From an uncultured Clostridia bacterium (GTDB lineage Bacteria > Bacillota > Clostridia > Christensenellales > UBA1242), in contig CALWII010000050.1 in NCBI GenBank assembly GCA_944380695.1, forward strand, positions 1 to 29,241: DNA of 29,241 nucleotides, read 5' to 3'. The notes beneath the pieces were generated by a model. It made no database searches. It saw only the letters and a program-made list of their open reading frames with translations, and had not been told where the DNA came from. Of the stretch, positions 7,879-15,871 are shown piece after piece. Every line of letters starts with the position of its first letter. The stretch's first letter is position 1. Position numbers and translations under genes: made by a program.

Positions 7879-8777
7879 GGATTTTATTTTTAGGATCACC
7901 TAATTTTGCGAAAATAATTCTTGAAAGTTTGTTGAATAATGGTCATAAGGTTGTGGCTGTCGTTTGTCAACCAGATCGTCCAGCAGAGCGTGGTAAAAAT
8001 TTGAAAATGCCAGAAATAAAGCCATTCGCTATTGAAAACAAAATTCCTGTTTTACAATTCGATCGGGTTAACGAGCATATTGAAGAAATAAAAAAATTGG
8101 ACTTTGACATTTTTGTGACAGCTTCATTTGGACAAATTCTTTCAAGAGATTTTTTATCGCTTGGACTTGGACTCAATGTGCATCCGTCATTATTACCACA
8201 ACTTCGTGGCGCTACACCTATTCAAACAGCCCTATTAATGAATTTGAAGCAAACAGGCGTAACAATTCAAAAAATGAAATACGAGTTGGATGCAGGAGAC
8301 ATTTTAGAGCAGGAAAGAATTGATATAAACGAAAATGATGATTATTGTTCTTTGGAGTTCAAACTTGCAAAATTGAGCTGTAATTTGTTGCAAAAAGCAC
8401 TTCAAAAAATTCAAAATAATACCGCAGTATTTATTGCTCAAAAAGGCACTCCAACTTTTACAAAATTAATAAAAAAAGATGATGGTTTTTTAGATTTTAC
8501 AAAATCTGCATCTGAATTATTAGGCAAGGTAAAAGCACTTGCATATAATCCCGGATGTTATTTCTTTATCGATAAGACGCGAATTAAAATATTGAAGGCA
8601 AAAACAAGTGATGACAGGTTAGACATTGGTGAAATTTCTTCCAACGGCAGAGGGTTTGTCGTTGGTTGTTCAGAAGGTTCGTTAGAAATATTAGAGTTAA
8701 TCACACCCAATGGGAAAAGAGCTAGTGGGCAAGCTTTTTTAAATGGTTATCACGGAGAAAGGAAGGTAAACAATTAG
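7875..8777 (+). CDS. fmt: Methionyl-tRNA formyltransferase
   Basis: Formylates initiator Met-tRNA using 10-formyl-tetrahydrofolate. In the 300 residues, the hydrolase-fold N-terminal domain has the active-site set N101, H103 and D139 (in NVHPSLLPQLRGATP and ELDAGDIL). A C-terminal OB-like tRNA-binding domain follows from about 205. It starts within the def stop (ATGA overlap) with no strong SD of its own, so it depends on coupling to def. It ends in TAGTG, sharing one base with the GTG start of rlmN. Confidence 0.97.
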   Translation: MRILFLGSPNFAKIILESLLNNGHKVVAVVCQPDRPAERGKNLKMPEIKPFAIENKIPVLQFDRVNEHIEEIKKLDFDIFVTASFGQILSRDFLSLGLGLNVHPSLLPQLRGATPIQTALLMNLKQTGVTIQKMKYELDAGDILEQERIDINENDDYCSLEFKLAKLSCNLLQKALQKIQNNTAVFIAQKGTPTFTKLIKKDDGFLDFTKSASELLGKVKALAYNPGCYFFIDKTRIKILKAKTSDDRLDIGEISSNGRGFVVGCSEGSLEILELITPNGKRASGQAFLNGYHGERKVNN

Positions 8778-9805
8778 TGCTTCTCGATTTAGACAAAACA
8801 GAGCTTAAGGAATATGTAAAGTGCTTGGGCGAACAGCCATTTCGTGCCGAACAACTTTTTGACGCACTTTTGCAGGCAAAAAAATTGAATGAAATCACCA
8901 ATTTGTCACAAGAATTTAAAAATAAAGTATCGAAGGATTATCCAAATTTTTGTATTAAAAAAAAGTTAGTTAGTCAAGATGGCACCACAAAATATATTTT
9001 TCAGTTCGTAGACGGCGAAATAGTAGAAGGTGTCTTGATGAAATATCATTATGGCAACACACTTTGTGTTTCAACACAAGTAGGTTGTCGTATGGGTTGT
9101 TCCTTTTGTGCCTCTGGATTGAACGGTTTAAAGCGAAATTTGTCAGCGGGTGAAATTTTGCAACAGGTGTTATTAGTGAATGCTGACCAAAAACAAAATT
9201 CAAAACACCGAGCAGTGACTAATGTTGTGTTAATGGGAATGGGTGAGCCATTGGATAATTATGAAAATGTCGTAAAATTTTTAAAACTTTTGACCGCCAA
9301 AGATGGTTTGAATTTTAGTCAAAGAAATATAACCCTTTCCACCTGTGGCTTGGTTCCCAAAATCTACCAGCTTGCTGATGATGGTTTTTCTGTCACTTTA
9401 ACCATATCGTTGCATGCACCTAACGATAAAAAAAGAGCTATGATTATGCCTGTCGCAAAGAGATATAAAATTGAAGATATTATAAATGCGTGTAAGTACT
9501 ATTTTAATAAAACCGGCAGAAGATTTGCATTCGAATACACATTGGTTTCAGGGGAAAACGACAAAACAGAAGATGCTGATGAGCTTGCGAGCAAATTAAA
9601 GGGTCTACCGTGTTTAGTTAATTTAATACCGCTTAATTATGTGAAAGAAAGACAAAAAAAACCAAGTGACAAAAGTAAAATTGATGCTTTTTTGGAGAGA
9701 TTAAAAAAGGCCGGGATAAATGCAACCAAAAGACGCACAATGGGAGCTGATATTGGTGGAGCTTGTGGGCAATTAAGACAACAAATCTTGGAGGAAGAAA
9801 AGTGA
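8777..9805 (+). CDS. rlmN: 23S rRNA (A2503-C2) / tRNA (A37-C2) methyltransferase
   Basis: Radical-SAM enzyme that methylates C2 of A2503 in 23S rRNA and A37 in some tRNAs. The cluster-binding CxxxCxxC is C104, C108 and C111 (CRMGCSFC). The mechanistic cysteines are also present: C97 (in LCVSTQVGC) and C330 near the C-terminus (GGACGQL). At 342 residues the length is normal. The start is GTG, chosen because AAGGAAGG (8759-8766) is well placed and the gene abuts fmt. rsmB, which separates fmt and rlmN in Bacillus subtilis, is absent. It is the housekeeping RlmN rather than the resistance enzyme Cfr, judging from context and motifs. Confidence 0.96.
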   Translation: MLLDLDKTELKEYVKCLGEQPFRAEQLFDALLQAKKLNEITNLSQEFKNKVSKDYPNFCIKKKLVSQDGTTKYIFQFVDGEIVEGVLMKYHYGNTLCVSTQVGCRMGCSFCASGLNGLKRNLSAGEILQQVLLVNADQKQNSKHRAVTNVVLMGMGEPLDNYENVVKFLKLLTAKDGLNFSQRNITLSTCGLVPKIYQLADDGFSVTLTISLHAPNDKKRAMIMPVAKRYKIEDIINACKYYFNKTGRRFAFEYTLVSGENDKTEDADELASKLKGLPCLVNLIPLNYVKERQKKPSDKSKIDAFLERLKKAGINATKRRTMGADIGGACGQLRQQILEEEK

Positions 9806-10656
9806 AAACAGGCATTATTACTAAAAAAAATGCGGATTTGTTTTTTATTGATGGCATCGGTTATGTTGCAAGAAAAAACCTAAAGACTGATGGCATTTAT
9901 GTTGGAGATTTTGTTGAGTATGACGAAGAAAACAAAGTAATAGAAAAGATTTTGAAAAGAAAAAATTTGTTGGTTAGACCTCCTTTGGCGAATGTAGATA
10001 AAATGTTGATTGTCATCGCACCTGTTCCAAAACCAGATTTTGTACTCATTGATAAATTGATAATATATTGTGAGTTAAATAATATACGGCCTGTTTTAAT
10101 TGTCAATAAAAAAGATTTGTTGAATAGTCATTTAAAAGATGAAATAGAAAAAATTTATTCAAAAATTATAGATATTTTTTATGTCTGCTCATTTGATAGA
10201 AGCGCATTAAACTTAAAAGAAATTGTCAAAGGGATTTGTGCTTTTGCTGGACAAAGCGCAGTAGGAAAGTCGTCTTTAATAAATTCTATTTTTCAGGAAA
10301 ACAAAGAAAAAATAGGCGAGATTTCCAAACACATTGAAAGAGGAAAACAAACGACAAGATTGGTAAGTCTTTACAAACTCGGGGAGGATTCTTTTTTGGC
10401 AGATACATCTGGGTTTTCTAAACTTGATGAAAAACTTCTTAATTTGCAATCAGACGAACTCGCAGGATATTTTCCAGATTTTTTAGAATTTTTACCACAC
10501 TGTGAATACAAAACTTGTCGACATATAAAGGAAAAAAATTGTGCTGTAAAACACGCTGTCGAAATTGGTAAAATTTCAAAACAACGCTATAATAGTTATA
10601 TCAAGATTTTTGAAGCTTTAAAAGATTTTAGGAGAAATTATGAAAAGAAAAATTGA
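9802..10656 (+). CDS. rsgA: Small ribosomal subunit GTPase RsgA, variant switch I
   Basis: GTPase that tests and releases late 30S subunits. The start is GTG 9802, overlapping the rlmN stop by four bases and six bases after GGAGGA; an upstream ATG at 9763 lies inside rlmN and is rejected. The 284 residues have an N-terminal OB fold, then a circularly permuted GTPase: NKKD (102-105), GQSAVGKS (150-157), then DTSG (201-204, usually DTPG). The zinc knuckle is C234, C239, H241, C247. Oddity: the switch-I motif reads GKQTTR (181-186). The conserved His of the HTT motif, implicated in GTP hydrolysis in the Escherichia coli protein (H248, from memory), is Gln183. It overlaps rpe by 17 bases. Confidence 0.94.
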   Translation: MKTGIITKKNADLFFIDGIGYVARKNLKTDGIYVGDFVEYDEENKVIEKILKRKNLLVRPPLANVDKMLIVIAPVPKPDFVLIDKLIIYCELNNIRPVLIVNKKDLLNSHLKDEIEKIYSKIIDIFYVCSFDRSALNLKEIVKGICAFAGQSAVGKSSLINSIFQENKEKIGEISKHIERGKQTTRLVSLYKLGEDSFLADTSGFSKLDEKLLNLQSDELAGYFPDFLEFLPHCEYKTCRHIKEKNCAVKHAVEIGKISKQRYNSYIKIFEALKDFRRNYEKKN

Positions 10657-11308
10657 TGTTTCGGTTTCAACCGACCCGCTCAAAGATTTGCAAAGCATTG
10701 TTGACTACGCAAAATTTATGCAAGACAAGGCTGATATGCTTCACTGTGACATTATGGACGGCGTTTTTGTTGAAAACCAAAAGTTTGATGAATTTATGGT
10801 TAAAAATATAAATGAGTCCAGCTTAATTATGCTTGATGTTCATTTAATGGTTGATGAACCAAAAAATATTGTTGAAAATTATATTAAAGCGGGAGCAAAT
10901 ATTTTAACTGTTCATTATGAAGCTTTTAAAAATAAAGCTGATGTTTTAGACACGCTTAAATATATTCGCTCAAACAGCTGCCTGGCGGGGATTAGTTTTA
11001 AACCAAACACAACAGTTAGCGAAATAGCTAATTATGTTTATAGTGCAGATGTCGTTCTTGTTATGGCAGTTGAGCCAGGAGCTAGTGGACAAAAACTACA
11101 AAAGAATGTGTATGAAAAAATAGCTCAACTGTCAAAATTTAGAGAAGCGAATAAACTAAACTTTAAAATTGAAGTCGATGGGGGCGTCAATGAACAAAAT
11201 TGTAAACTTCTATCAGAGTTCGGAGCAGATATATTAGTGAGCGGGAATTATGTTTATTCGTCTTCTGATAAAGAATTGGCTATTAAAAAGTTAAAATGTT
11301 TAAAGTAA
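10640..11308 (+). CDS. rpe: Ribulose-phosphate 3-epimerase family protein
   Basis: TIM-barrel epimerase of the pentose-phosphate pathway (ribulose 5-P to xylulose 5-P). All four metal ligands are present in 222 residues: H35, D37, H68 and D180 (LHCDIMDG, LDVHLM, EVDGG). The protein is divergent. The usual PSILSAD near the N-terminus reads VSVSTDP, and the phosphate loop NPGFGGQ reads EPGASGQ. A related sugar-phosphate specificity is therefore possible. AGGAG lies five bases before the ATG, and the gene starts inside rsgA. Last gene of the priA operon, matching the rsgA-rpe order of Bacillus subtilis; the order is the main reason for naming it rpe. Confidence 0.82.
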   Translation: MKRKIDVSVSTDPLKDLQSIVDYAKFMQDKADMLHCDIMDGVFVENQKFDEFMVKNINESSLIMLDVHLMVDEPKNIVENYIKAGANILTVHYEAFKNKADVLDTLKYIRSNSCLAGISFKPNTTVSEIANYVYSADVVLVMAVEPGASGQKLQKNVYEKIAQLSKFREANKLNFKIEVDGGVNEQNCKLLSEFGADILVSGNYVYSSSDKELAIKKLKCLK

Positions 11309-11329
11309 ATCTAATTAAAGTTAAAAAAT

Positions 11330-11354
11330 GACCACTTGTTTTGTGGTCTTTTTT
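11330..11354. terminator. Bidirectional terminator, rpe / MFS gene
   Basis: Stem GACCAC/GTGGTC (11330-11335 with 11343-11348), seven-base loop, T run on the right and A run on the left, placed between two convergent genes. It serves both strands. Confidence 0.88.
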
Positions 11355-11355
11355 A

Positions 11356-12588
11356 TTAATAGTATTGGTCATATTTGTTGATTTTGCGTTTTCGCTGTAA
11401 TAAAACGGTCACTAGTATTATTAAAGGAACCATAAACAACATAATTAAAAATGCTTCGGCTACAGTTTGCGATAGTAAGAGATAGCTCATTAATAATGAA
11501 ACGAGCATTCTCCCGGTGTAATTCCCAACAAAAGTGACTTGTAATAAGGTTTGTCGTTTGGTTAAACCATTGCTATTCATTACAAAATCTTCTCTAACAA
11601 GATTAAATGGGTCTCTCGATGAATACAACAGCACAGTTCCTATAGACAATATTATTAAAGCAGTTGTTCCAGAAAGCAACATTCCACCAGTGCCTATCAT
11701 TATGACGCCGATTACTGCTAAAGTAATGATAATGTAAATTGATTTAAATCGCAATTTTCTGTAAAGGAAACCAAAGCCGAATGAAGCCAAAGCTCTTATG
11801 AAATAAGTTATTGTAAAGACTATTGATATAGTAAGCGCTGAAATTTGAAGCTCTTGGAACGGCATTTTATTAACATCCATTAATCCACCAATGAAGCCAT
11901 AAATTAACGTTGAAAATAGTAGTAACAACCAAGTAGTCTTGTATTTAAACAATTTGAAAAATTCAAATTTTTCGAGTTTAACTGTATGGGCAGGCAGATT
12001 ATTTTGTTTTTTATAAATCTCTTTTTCATTTTTGATGAATATCGACATAATCAAGGCTATGAACATTATTATACAATTGGCAACCACTGGTGCATAAACC
12101 CATAATTCGTACATAAATCCTGCGCATAATGTTGATATGGTGTTAATCAAAGCCCACAAAAATTGGGTTATACTGCTGTACTTGGAATAGTCTTTGCTCA
12201 TTCCATATATTTTTAAGTTGTCTTTTAATAATTTCGTTTCACTAGAATTGTTTAATGATTTTCCAATCATATAGACAACTTGTGAAAGAAAAATCGTCCA
12301 AGGACTAAATATAAGTAATACCGCAGCTAATAAATATAAGATTGTGCCTATACGAGAAGATGTGGCAGTACCAATTTTTCGTACGACTCGAATCATAGGT
12401 ATGCAAAATATTATGTATGTCAGAGATGCGACAGTAAAAAGCAATGAAATCTGTGAAAAAGACATTAATTTTACTTCATTATAATAAATACTGTCAACTG
12501 CATATATAAAAAACCAATCGTACGCTAAAGCACGATATATACTAAAATATAAAATTTTTCTTTTGTTTTTCTTTAAATTTTCTTCCAT
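11356..12588 (-). CDS. Major facilitator superfamily transporter
   Basis: 410-residue very hydrophobic protein with about twelve membrane segments in two halves. They are separated by a charged central loop (about residues 190-220, EKEIYKKQNNLPAHTVKLEKFEFFKL). The first cytoplasmic loop carries RVVRKIGTATSSRIG, an MFS-like basic motif. The arrangement fits a 12-TM MFS permease; the substrate cannot be told. No clear SD precedes the ATG. A promoter lies at 12632-12659 on the same strand. It interrupts the plus-strand gene flow between rpe and the sporulation block, but its composition is like that of its neighbours. It may move sugars, small metabolites or drugs; no choice is supported. Confidence 0.75.
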   Translation of the reverse strand: MEENLKKNKRKILYFSIYRALAYDWFFIYAVDSIYYNEVKLMSFSQISLLFTVASLTYIIFCIPMIRVVRKIGTATSSRIGTILYLLAAVLLIFSPWTIFLSQVVYMIGKSLNNSSETKLLKDNLKIYGMSKDYSKYSSITQFLWALINTISTLCAGFMYELWVYAPVVANCIIMFIALIMSIFIKNEKEIYKKQNNLPAHTVKLEKFEFFKLFKYKTTWLLLLFSTLIYGFIGGLMDVNKMPFQELQISALTISIVFTITYFIRALASFGFGFLYRKLRFKSIYIIITLAVIGVIMIGTGGMLLSGTTALIILSIGTVLLYSSRDPFNLVREDFVMNSNGLTKRQTLLQVTFVGNYTGRMLVSLLMSYLLLSQTVAEAFLIMLFMVPLIILVTVLLQRKRKINKYDQYY

Positions 12589-12631
12589 AACAATTGCAAA
12601 ATTAGTGTTTGCGTTTTTTAATTATTAATTA

Positions 12632-12659
12632 ATTATATCAACAATTTTTATTATTTCAA
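12632..12659 (-). promoter_or_regulatory. Promoter of the MFS gene
   Basis: Read on the minus strand: TTGAAA (12659-12654), 16-base spacer with extended TGA, TATAAT (12637-12632). Confidence 0.65.
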
Positions 12660-12682
12660 AATATTTTAGAATACCATTTAAT

Positions 12683-12919
12683 TTAATCTGCTTGAATTAT
12701 CACATTTCCGCAGAGCACATCGAAATACGAGAATGTTTGCACTGTTTGGTTTACTCCTTTAATTTTTACAGTGAAAACACTCGGGTAAACATCTGCTATA
12801 GTTGCACTAACTATGTCAAACTTTTTTCTTCCACGATTTATGCTCATTTCTATTTCCGTGCCTTTCAAGTTTGCGATTTGTTCTTTTACACTTGAAAGTT
12901 TGCCTATGGGAGCTTTCAT
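12683..12919 (-). CDS. veg: Veg family protein
   Basis: 78-residue protein of the Veg family (DUF1021). It begins with a short helix, then a basic segment (EMSINRGRKKFDIVSATI) and a small beta-barrel-like region ending SYFDVLCGNV. In Bacillus subtilis veg is highly expressed and promotes biofilm matrix production; its biochemical role is unclear (family knowledge). The SD AGAGGTGA lies just upstream of the ATG. No confident promoter was found in the 114-base gap shared with sipL. Veg beside sipL and close to spoIIR is a neighbourhood I recall from other Clostridia. Confidence 0.88.
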   Translation of the reverse strand: MKAPIGKLSSVKEQIANLKGTEIEMSINRGRKKFDIVSATIADVYPSVFTVKIKGVNQTVQTFSYFDVLCGNVIIQAD

Positions 12920-13033
12920 TCTTCACCTCTCTTTATTAAATTTTTGGCAAAAATATTTTTTCTAAACATTTGGAATACTTACGAAACTTGCTTAATAGAA
13001 TACTAGCGTAAACAAATTTTAGGGGGAAATATA

Positions 13034-14548
13034 ATGGCATTTGAATCTAATAATTTTAAGGTTGTCAAAAAGACAAGTTTACCTAAGGGTGAAATAAATC
13101 TCGATTTGACGGCGACTGCAGATGGCGATATTGCAAAAGTTTTTGCGGTTTCAATTTCGGCGATTGATAACAATCAAGAGGTAAGTCCAGGGAGCGTTTC
13201 ATTTACCGGTCAGCTTGATGTTTGTATGATTTATGCTCTTGATTCAGGAGAGATTTCAAGTGCTTTTGTAAGTTTGCCATTTTCATCTAGGTTCGACAGC
13301 GAACAAATTTCTTCCGGCGAAAAGGCTCTTATAAAACTAAAAGTAGTCGACCATTCGATTGAGTCTGTTTCTGGAAATCAAGCAAAGATAAAAGTCATAT
13401 TGGAGCAGTCGGGTGTGCTTGTGGAAACCGAAGAAGTCAATTCACTGTCTTCGCTTGATAATGATGTCTGCGTTAAAGAAGAAGAAATCAGCATTATTAG
13501 ATTTTTAGGAAGTGCTAGTTCGCAAGTTTCTGAAACTCTCGAGCAATCCTATCGAGATAAGATTAAAAAAGTTTTAGGTAGTGAAGCTAACATTTTGGTT
13601 CGTAATATGGAAGCAGGTGCGAACTTCGTTTCCGTCAGTGGCGATTTGGTCGCAAAAGTTCTATTTGTTGATGCAGAAGACAGAATAGACACAGTGCAAA
13701 TATTTGATTCGTTTAAACAGGAAGTTGAATTAGAAGGCGCCACTCGTGAATCAATGGTCGAGGCTTTTGCCAAACTTCGTCAGTCAGATGTGAATGTCGA
13801 AATTATTGATGATGAAAAGGGAAGCAAAATTTTAATAAATGTGCCATTTGATTTAACAGTTTTAGCTTATGAAGAGATTTCTGTTAAAACTATTGAAGAC
13901 CTTTATAGTTTGACTCACGAAATGGAAGTTTCAACCGAAAGTTTTGATATGTCAAGGCTTCTGCCGGTTGAACTTATCGAAGGAAAAATTGATGGGACAT
14001 TATCTTTAGATGAAAATCAGCCACGAGTTGACAAAATTTTATTCACTTTTGGAAGTTCTGCTGAAATAACAAATGCTACAGTGGAAAACGGAGAAATATC
14101 ATTAGAAGGTATTGCAAAAACGAGTCTCATATATCTAAATGACGACTTGGGCTCAATAAATTCTGTAGAAATAGAAATACCATTTGTAATCACGGATAAG
14201 ACAAAAGGTAACGGAGACAGCATAATTTCCGTTGATGCAATTTTAACAGATGTAGATGTTGTTGCAAAAAAAGGGAAAGAGCTTTTCTTTGATGGAAAAA
14301 TTAAAGCCCTAGTTACTTTTAGTGACAATGTTGTTTCGGCTGTTATTTCTTCAGCAACAGTGAAGGAACCTCTTCAATCAAGAGATTATGCTATGCAGGT
14401 AATTTTTGCAAAAGCAGGCGATACTTTATGGGATATTGCAAAAGTTTCAAAAACAAGAGAAAGCGATATTGCAAAGCAAAATCCCGACTTAACATTCCCA
14501 TTGCAAGACAATAGTGATGTTTTAGTATTTTATCAAAACGCAAAATAA
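13034..14548 (+). CDS. sipL: SPOCS and LysM domain spore coat morphogenetic protein, SipL-like
   Basis: 504 residues. The N-terminal and central parts are beta-rich repeats of the SPOCS / DUF3794 type, seen as recurring ExSV...IPF and VxVVAKVLFVDAEDRI-like blocks. The C-terminus (454-500) is a LysM domain (AGDTLWDIAKVSKTRESDIAKQNPDL, split here by description only). This architecture is that of SipL, which in Clostridioides difficile binds SpoIVA through its LysM domain and drives coat assembly around the forespore. It has no signal peptide, as expected for a mother-cell protein. AGGGGG lies seven bases before the ATG. A sigma-E promoter is expected, but only weak matches were seen. Location beside veg and spoIIR supports the call. 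Confidence 0.85.
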   Translation: MAFESNNFKVVKKTSLPKGEINLDLTATADGDIAKVFAVSISAIDNNQEVSPGSVSFTGQLDVCMIYALDSGEISSAFVSLPFSSRFDSEQISSGEKALIKLKVVDHSIESVSGNQAKIKVILEQSGVLVETEEVNSLSSLDNDVCVKEEEISIIRFLGSASSQVSETLEQSYRDKIKKVLGSEANILVRNMEAGANFVSVSGDLVAKVLFVDAEDRIDTVQIFDSFKQEVELEGATRESMVEAFAKLRQSDVNVEIIDDEKGSKILINVPFDLTVLAYEEISVKTIEDLYSLTHEMEVSTESFDMSRLLPVELIEGKIDGTLSLDENQPRVDKILFTFGSSAEITNATVENGEISLEGIAKTSLIYLNDDLGSINSVEIEIPFVITDKTKGNGDSIISVDAILTDVDVVAKKGKELFFDGKIKALVTFSDNVVSAVISSATVKEPLQSRDYAMQVIFAKAGDTLWDIAKVSKTRESDIAKQNPDLTFPLQDNSDVLVFYQNAK

Positions 14549-14581
14549 CAAAAAAAAATTCAAAAAAATTTAAAAAAATCA

Positions 14582-14610
14582 GCATTTATGTATATATTTT
14601 CGTCAAAACT
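14582..14610 (+). promoter_or_regulatory. Candidate sigma-F promoter of spoIIR
   Basis: GCATT (14582-14586), 15-base spacer, GTCAAAACT (14602-14610), a partial match to the Bacillus sigma-F consensus (GYWTA and GGNRANAMTW). The predicted start, about 14617, lies at the loop of the hairpin at 14607-14633. Confidence 0.45.
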
Positions 14611-14640
14611 CCTTTTAACAATTAAGAGGAGTTATTTTTT
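14607..14640 (+). terminator. Terminator-like hairpin that hides the spoIIR SD
   Basis: Eleven-pair stem AACTCCTTTTA/TAAGAGGAGTT (14607-14617 with 14623-14633, one G-T pair), five-base loop, then ATTTTTT directly before the spoIIR ATG. The right arm contains the spoIIR SD (AAGAGGAG). Read-through RNA from sipL would form it and so terminate or mask the SD. Confidence 0.7.
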
Positions 14641-15162
14641 ATGAAGTGGATTGTAGGTGGTATTTCTGTTTTTATTTTAGGATTATTGATCGCCTTATCA
14701 CCTCTTTTTGCGAGTAATGTTGAAACTGACTACTTAAGAATTCATATCAGAGCTAATTCAAATTCGTCCGAAGACCAACGAGTTAAGTATATGGTAAAAG
14801 ATGCTGTTGTCGAAGCCCTTATACCACTTTTAGCTGATGCGCAAACGAAAGAACAAGCTGTTGAAATCATAAACAACAATTTGAATTATATAAATGCAGT
14901 TGCCGACAATGTACTTGCTAGTGAAGGTTTTAATTATAAAGGACAAACAAGAATCGCTGTCGAGGATTTCCCAACGAGAGTTTATGACGATATCACTTTG
15001 CCAGAAGGAAAATACCAGGCTGTTATTTTAGACCTGGGTAGTGGAGAGGGAGATAATTGGTGGTGTCTGGTTTACCCCGCATTTTGTTTCACAAAAACTA
15101 ATAATTCGACAAATTATGTTTATATTTCTAAAATTTGGGAAATAATAAATAGCGTAACTTGA
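14641..15162 (+). CDS. spoIIR: Stage II sporulation protein R
   Basis: Forespore-made signal that is secreted into the intermembrane space and triggers SpoIIGA to process pro-sigma-E in the mother cell. In 173 residues, one N-terminal hydrophobic segment (4-24) is a signal peptide or anchor. It is followed by the family signature RIHIRANSNSSEDQ (33-46), LPEGKYQAV (120-128) and GSGEGDNWWCLVYPAFCF (133-150). In Bacillus subtilis it is sigma-F controlled, and a candidate sigma-F site lies upstream. The SD is nine bases before the ATG and lies in the arm of a hairpin. sleB follows after 31 bases. Confidence 0.95.
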   Translation: MKWIVGGISVFILGLLIALSPLFASNVETDYLRIHIRANSNSSEDQRVKYMVKDAVVEALIPLLADAQTKEQAVEIINNNLNYINAVADNVLASEGFNYKGQTRIAVEDFPTRVYDDITLPEGKYQAVILDLGSGEGDNWWCLVYPAFCFTKTNNSTNYVYISKIWEIINSVT

Positions 15163-15193
15163 TTTTTGCTATTCGCAAAAGAAGGGAGGATAT

Positions 15194-15862
15194 ATGAAAA
15201 AAATTATTTCGCTAGTTATGGGGGCTTTAATGATAGCTTCGCCGTTTGCCGTCGCCACTCCAACATTGATGAGGGAACAACCCTCAATTAGCAGTTATGC
15301 TACAACTGTTTCAGAAAACAAAGCCATTCAACAAAAACTGAAGGAACTTGGATATTACACAGGAAGTGTCGACGGAATATATGGCCAAGGGACACGCACG
15401 GCAGTAATATCTTTTCAAAAAGCAAACGGACTAACAGCCGATGGTGTAGTAGGCCCAAAAACTGCTAAAGCCCTCGGGGTGACTTTAAATTCAGACCAAG
15501 TTGCACAGTCCGGAAGCGACCTTTATTTGTTGGCAAAATGCGTTTATTCAGAAGCCCGTGGAGAGCCTTACGAAGGGCAGGTTGCTGTTGCAGCAGTTGT
15601 TTTAAATCGTGTGGAAAGTCCACAATTCCCAAACACTATTGCAGAAGTAATTTATCAGCCGTGGGCATTTACTGCGGTACACGATGGTCAGATAAATTTG
15701 GAACCAAACAGCACTGCTTACAATGCAGCAAAAGATGCTATGAATGGTTGGGATCCTACATATGGTTGTTTGTACTACTATAATCCTTCAACCGCAACTA
15801 GCAGTTGGATTTTTTCAAGAACCACAGTTGTTACCATAGGTAAACACGTGTTTGCAATTTAA
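15194..15862 (+). CDS. sleB: Spore cortex-lytic enzyme SleB
   Basis: Lytic transglycosylase that degrades muramic-lactam-containing cortex peptidoglycan during germination. The 222 residues have a signal peptide (about 1-22, ending VAT), a peptidoglycan-binding type 1 domain (about 44-95, QQKLKELGYYTGSVDGIYG) and a Hydrolase_2 catalytic domain (about 110-222). The catalytic Glu is expected at E120 in YSEARGE, and the family ending IGKHVFAI is intact. AGGGAGG precedes the ATG. It forms a pair with ypeB nine bases downstream, the usual sleB-ypeB bicistron, normally forespore (sigma-G) expressed; I saw no convincing sigma-G site. Confidence 0.96.
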   Translation: MKKIISLVMGALMIASPFAVATPTLMREQPSISSYATTVSENKAIQQKLKELGYYTGSVDGIYGQGTRTAVISFQKANGLTADGVVGPKTAKALGVTLNSDQVAQSGSDLYLLAKCVYSEARGEPYEGQVAVAAVVLNRVESPQFPNTIAEVIYQPWAFTAVHDGQINLEPNSTAYNAAKDAMNGWDPTYGCLYYYNPSTATSSWIFSRTTVVTIGKHVFAI

Positions 15863-15871
15863 GGAGGAATT

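Noticed and set aside
9763..9801. Upstream ATG for rsgA
   Set aside because: It lies inside rlmN with no SD; GTG 9802 has a strong SD and matches the family N-terminus.
11356..12588. MFS gene as a drug-resistance or transferred gene
   Set aside because: Nothing in the motifs points to a substrate, and there are no mobile-element traces or composition shift beside it.
12940..13033. Sigma-E, sigma-G or sigma-K promoter for sipL
   Set aside because: AATACT-type -10 elements exist, but no -35 match sits at an acceptable spacing.
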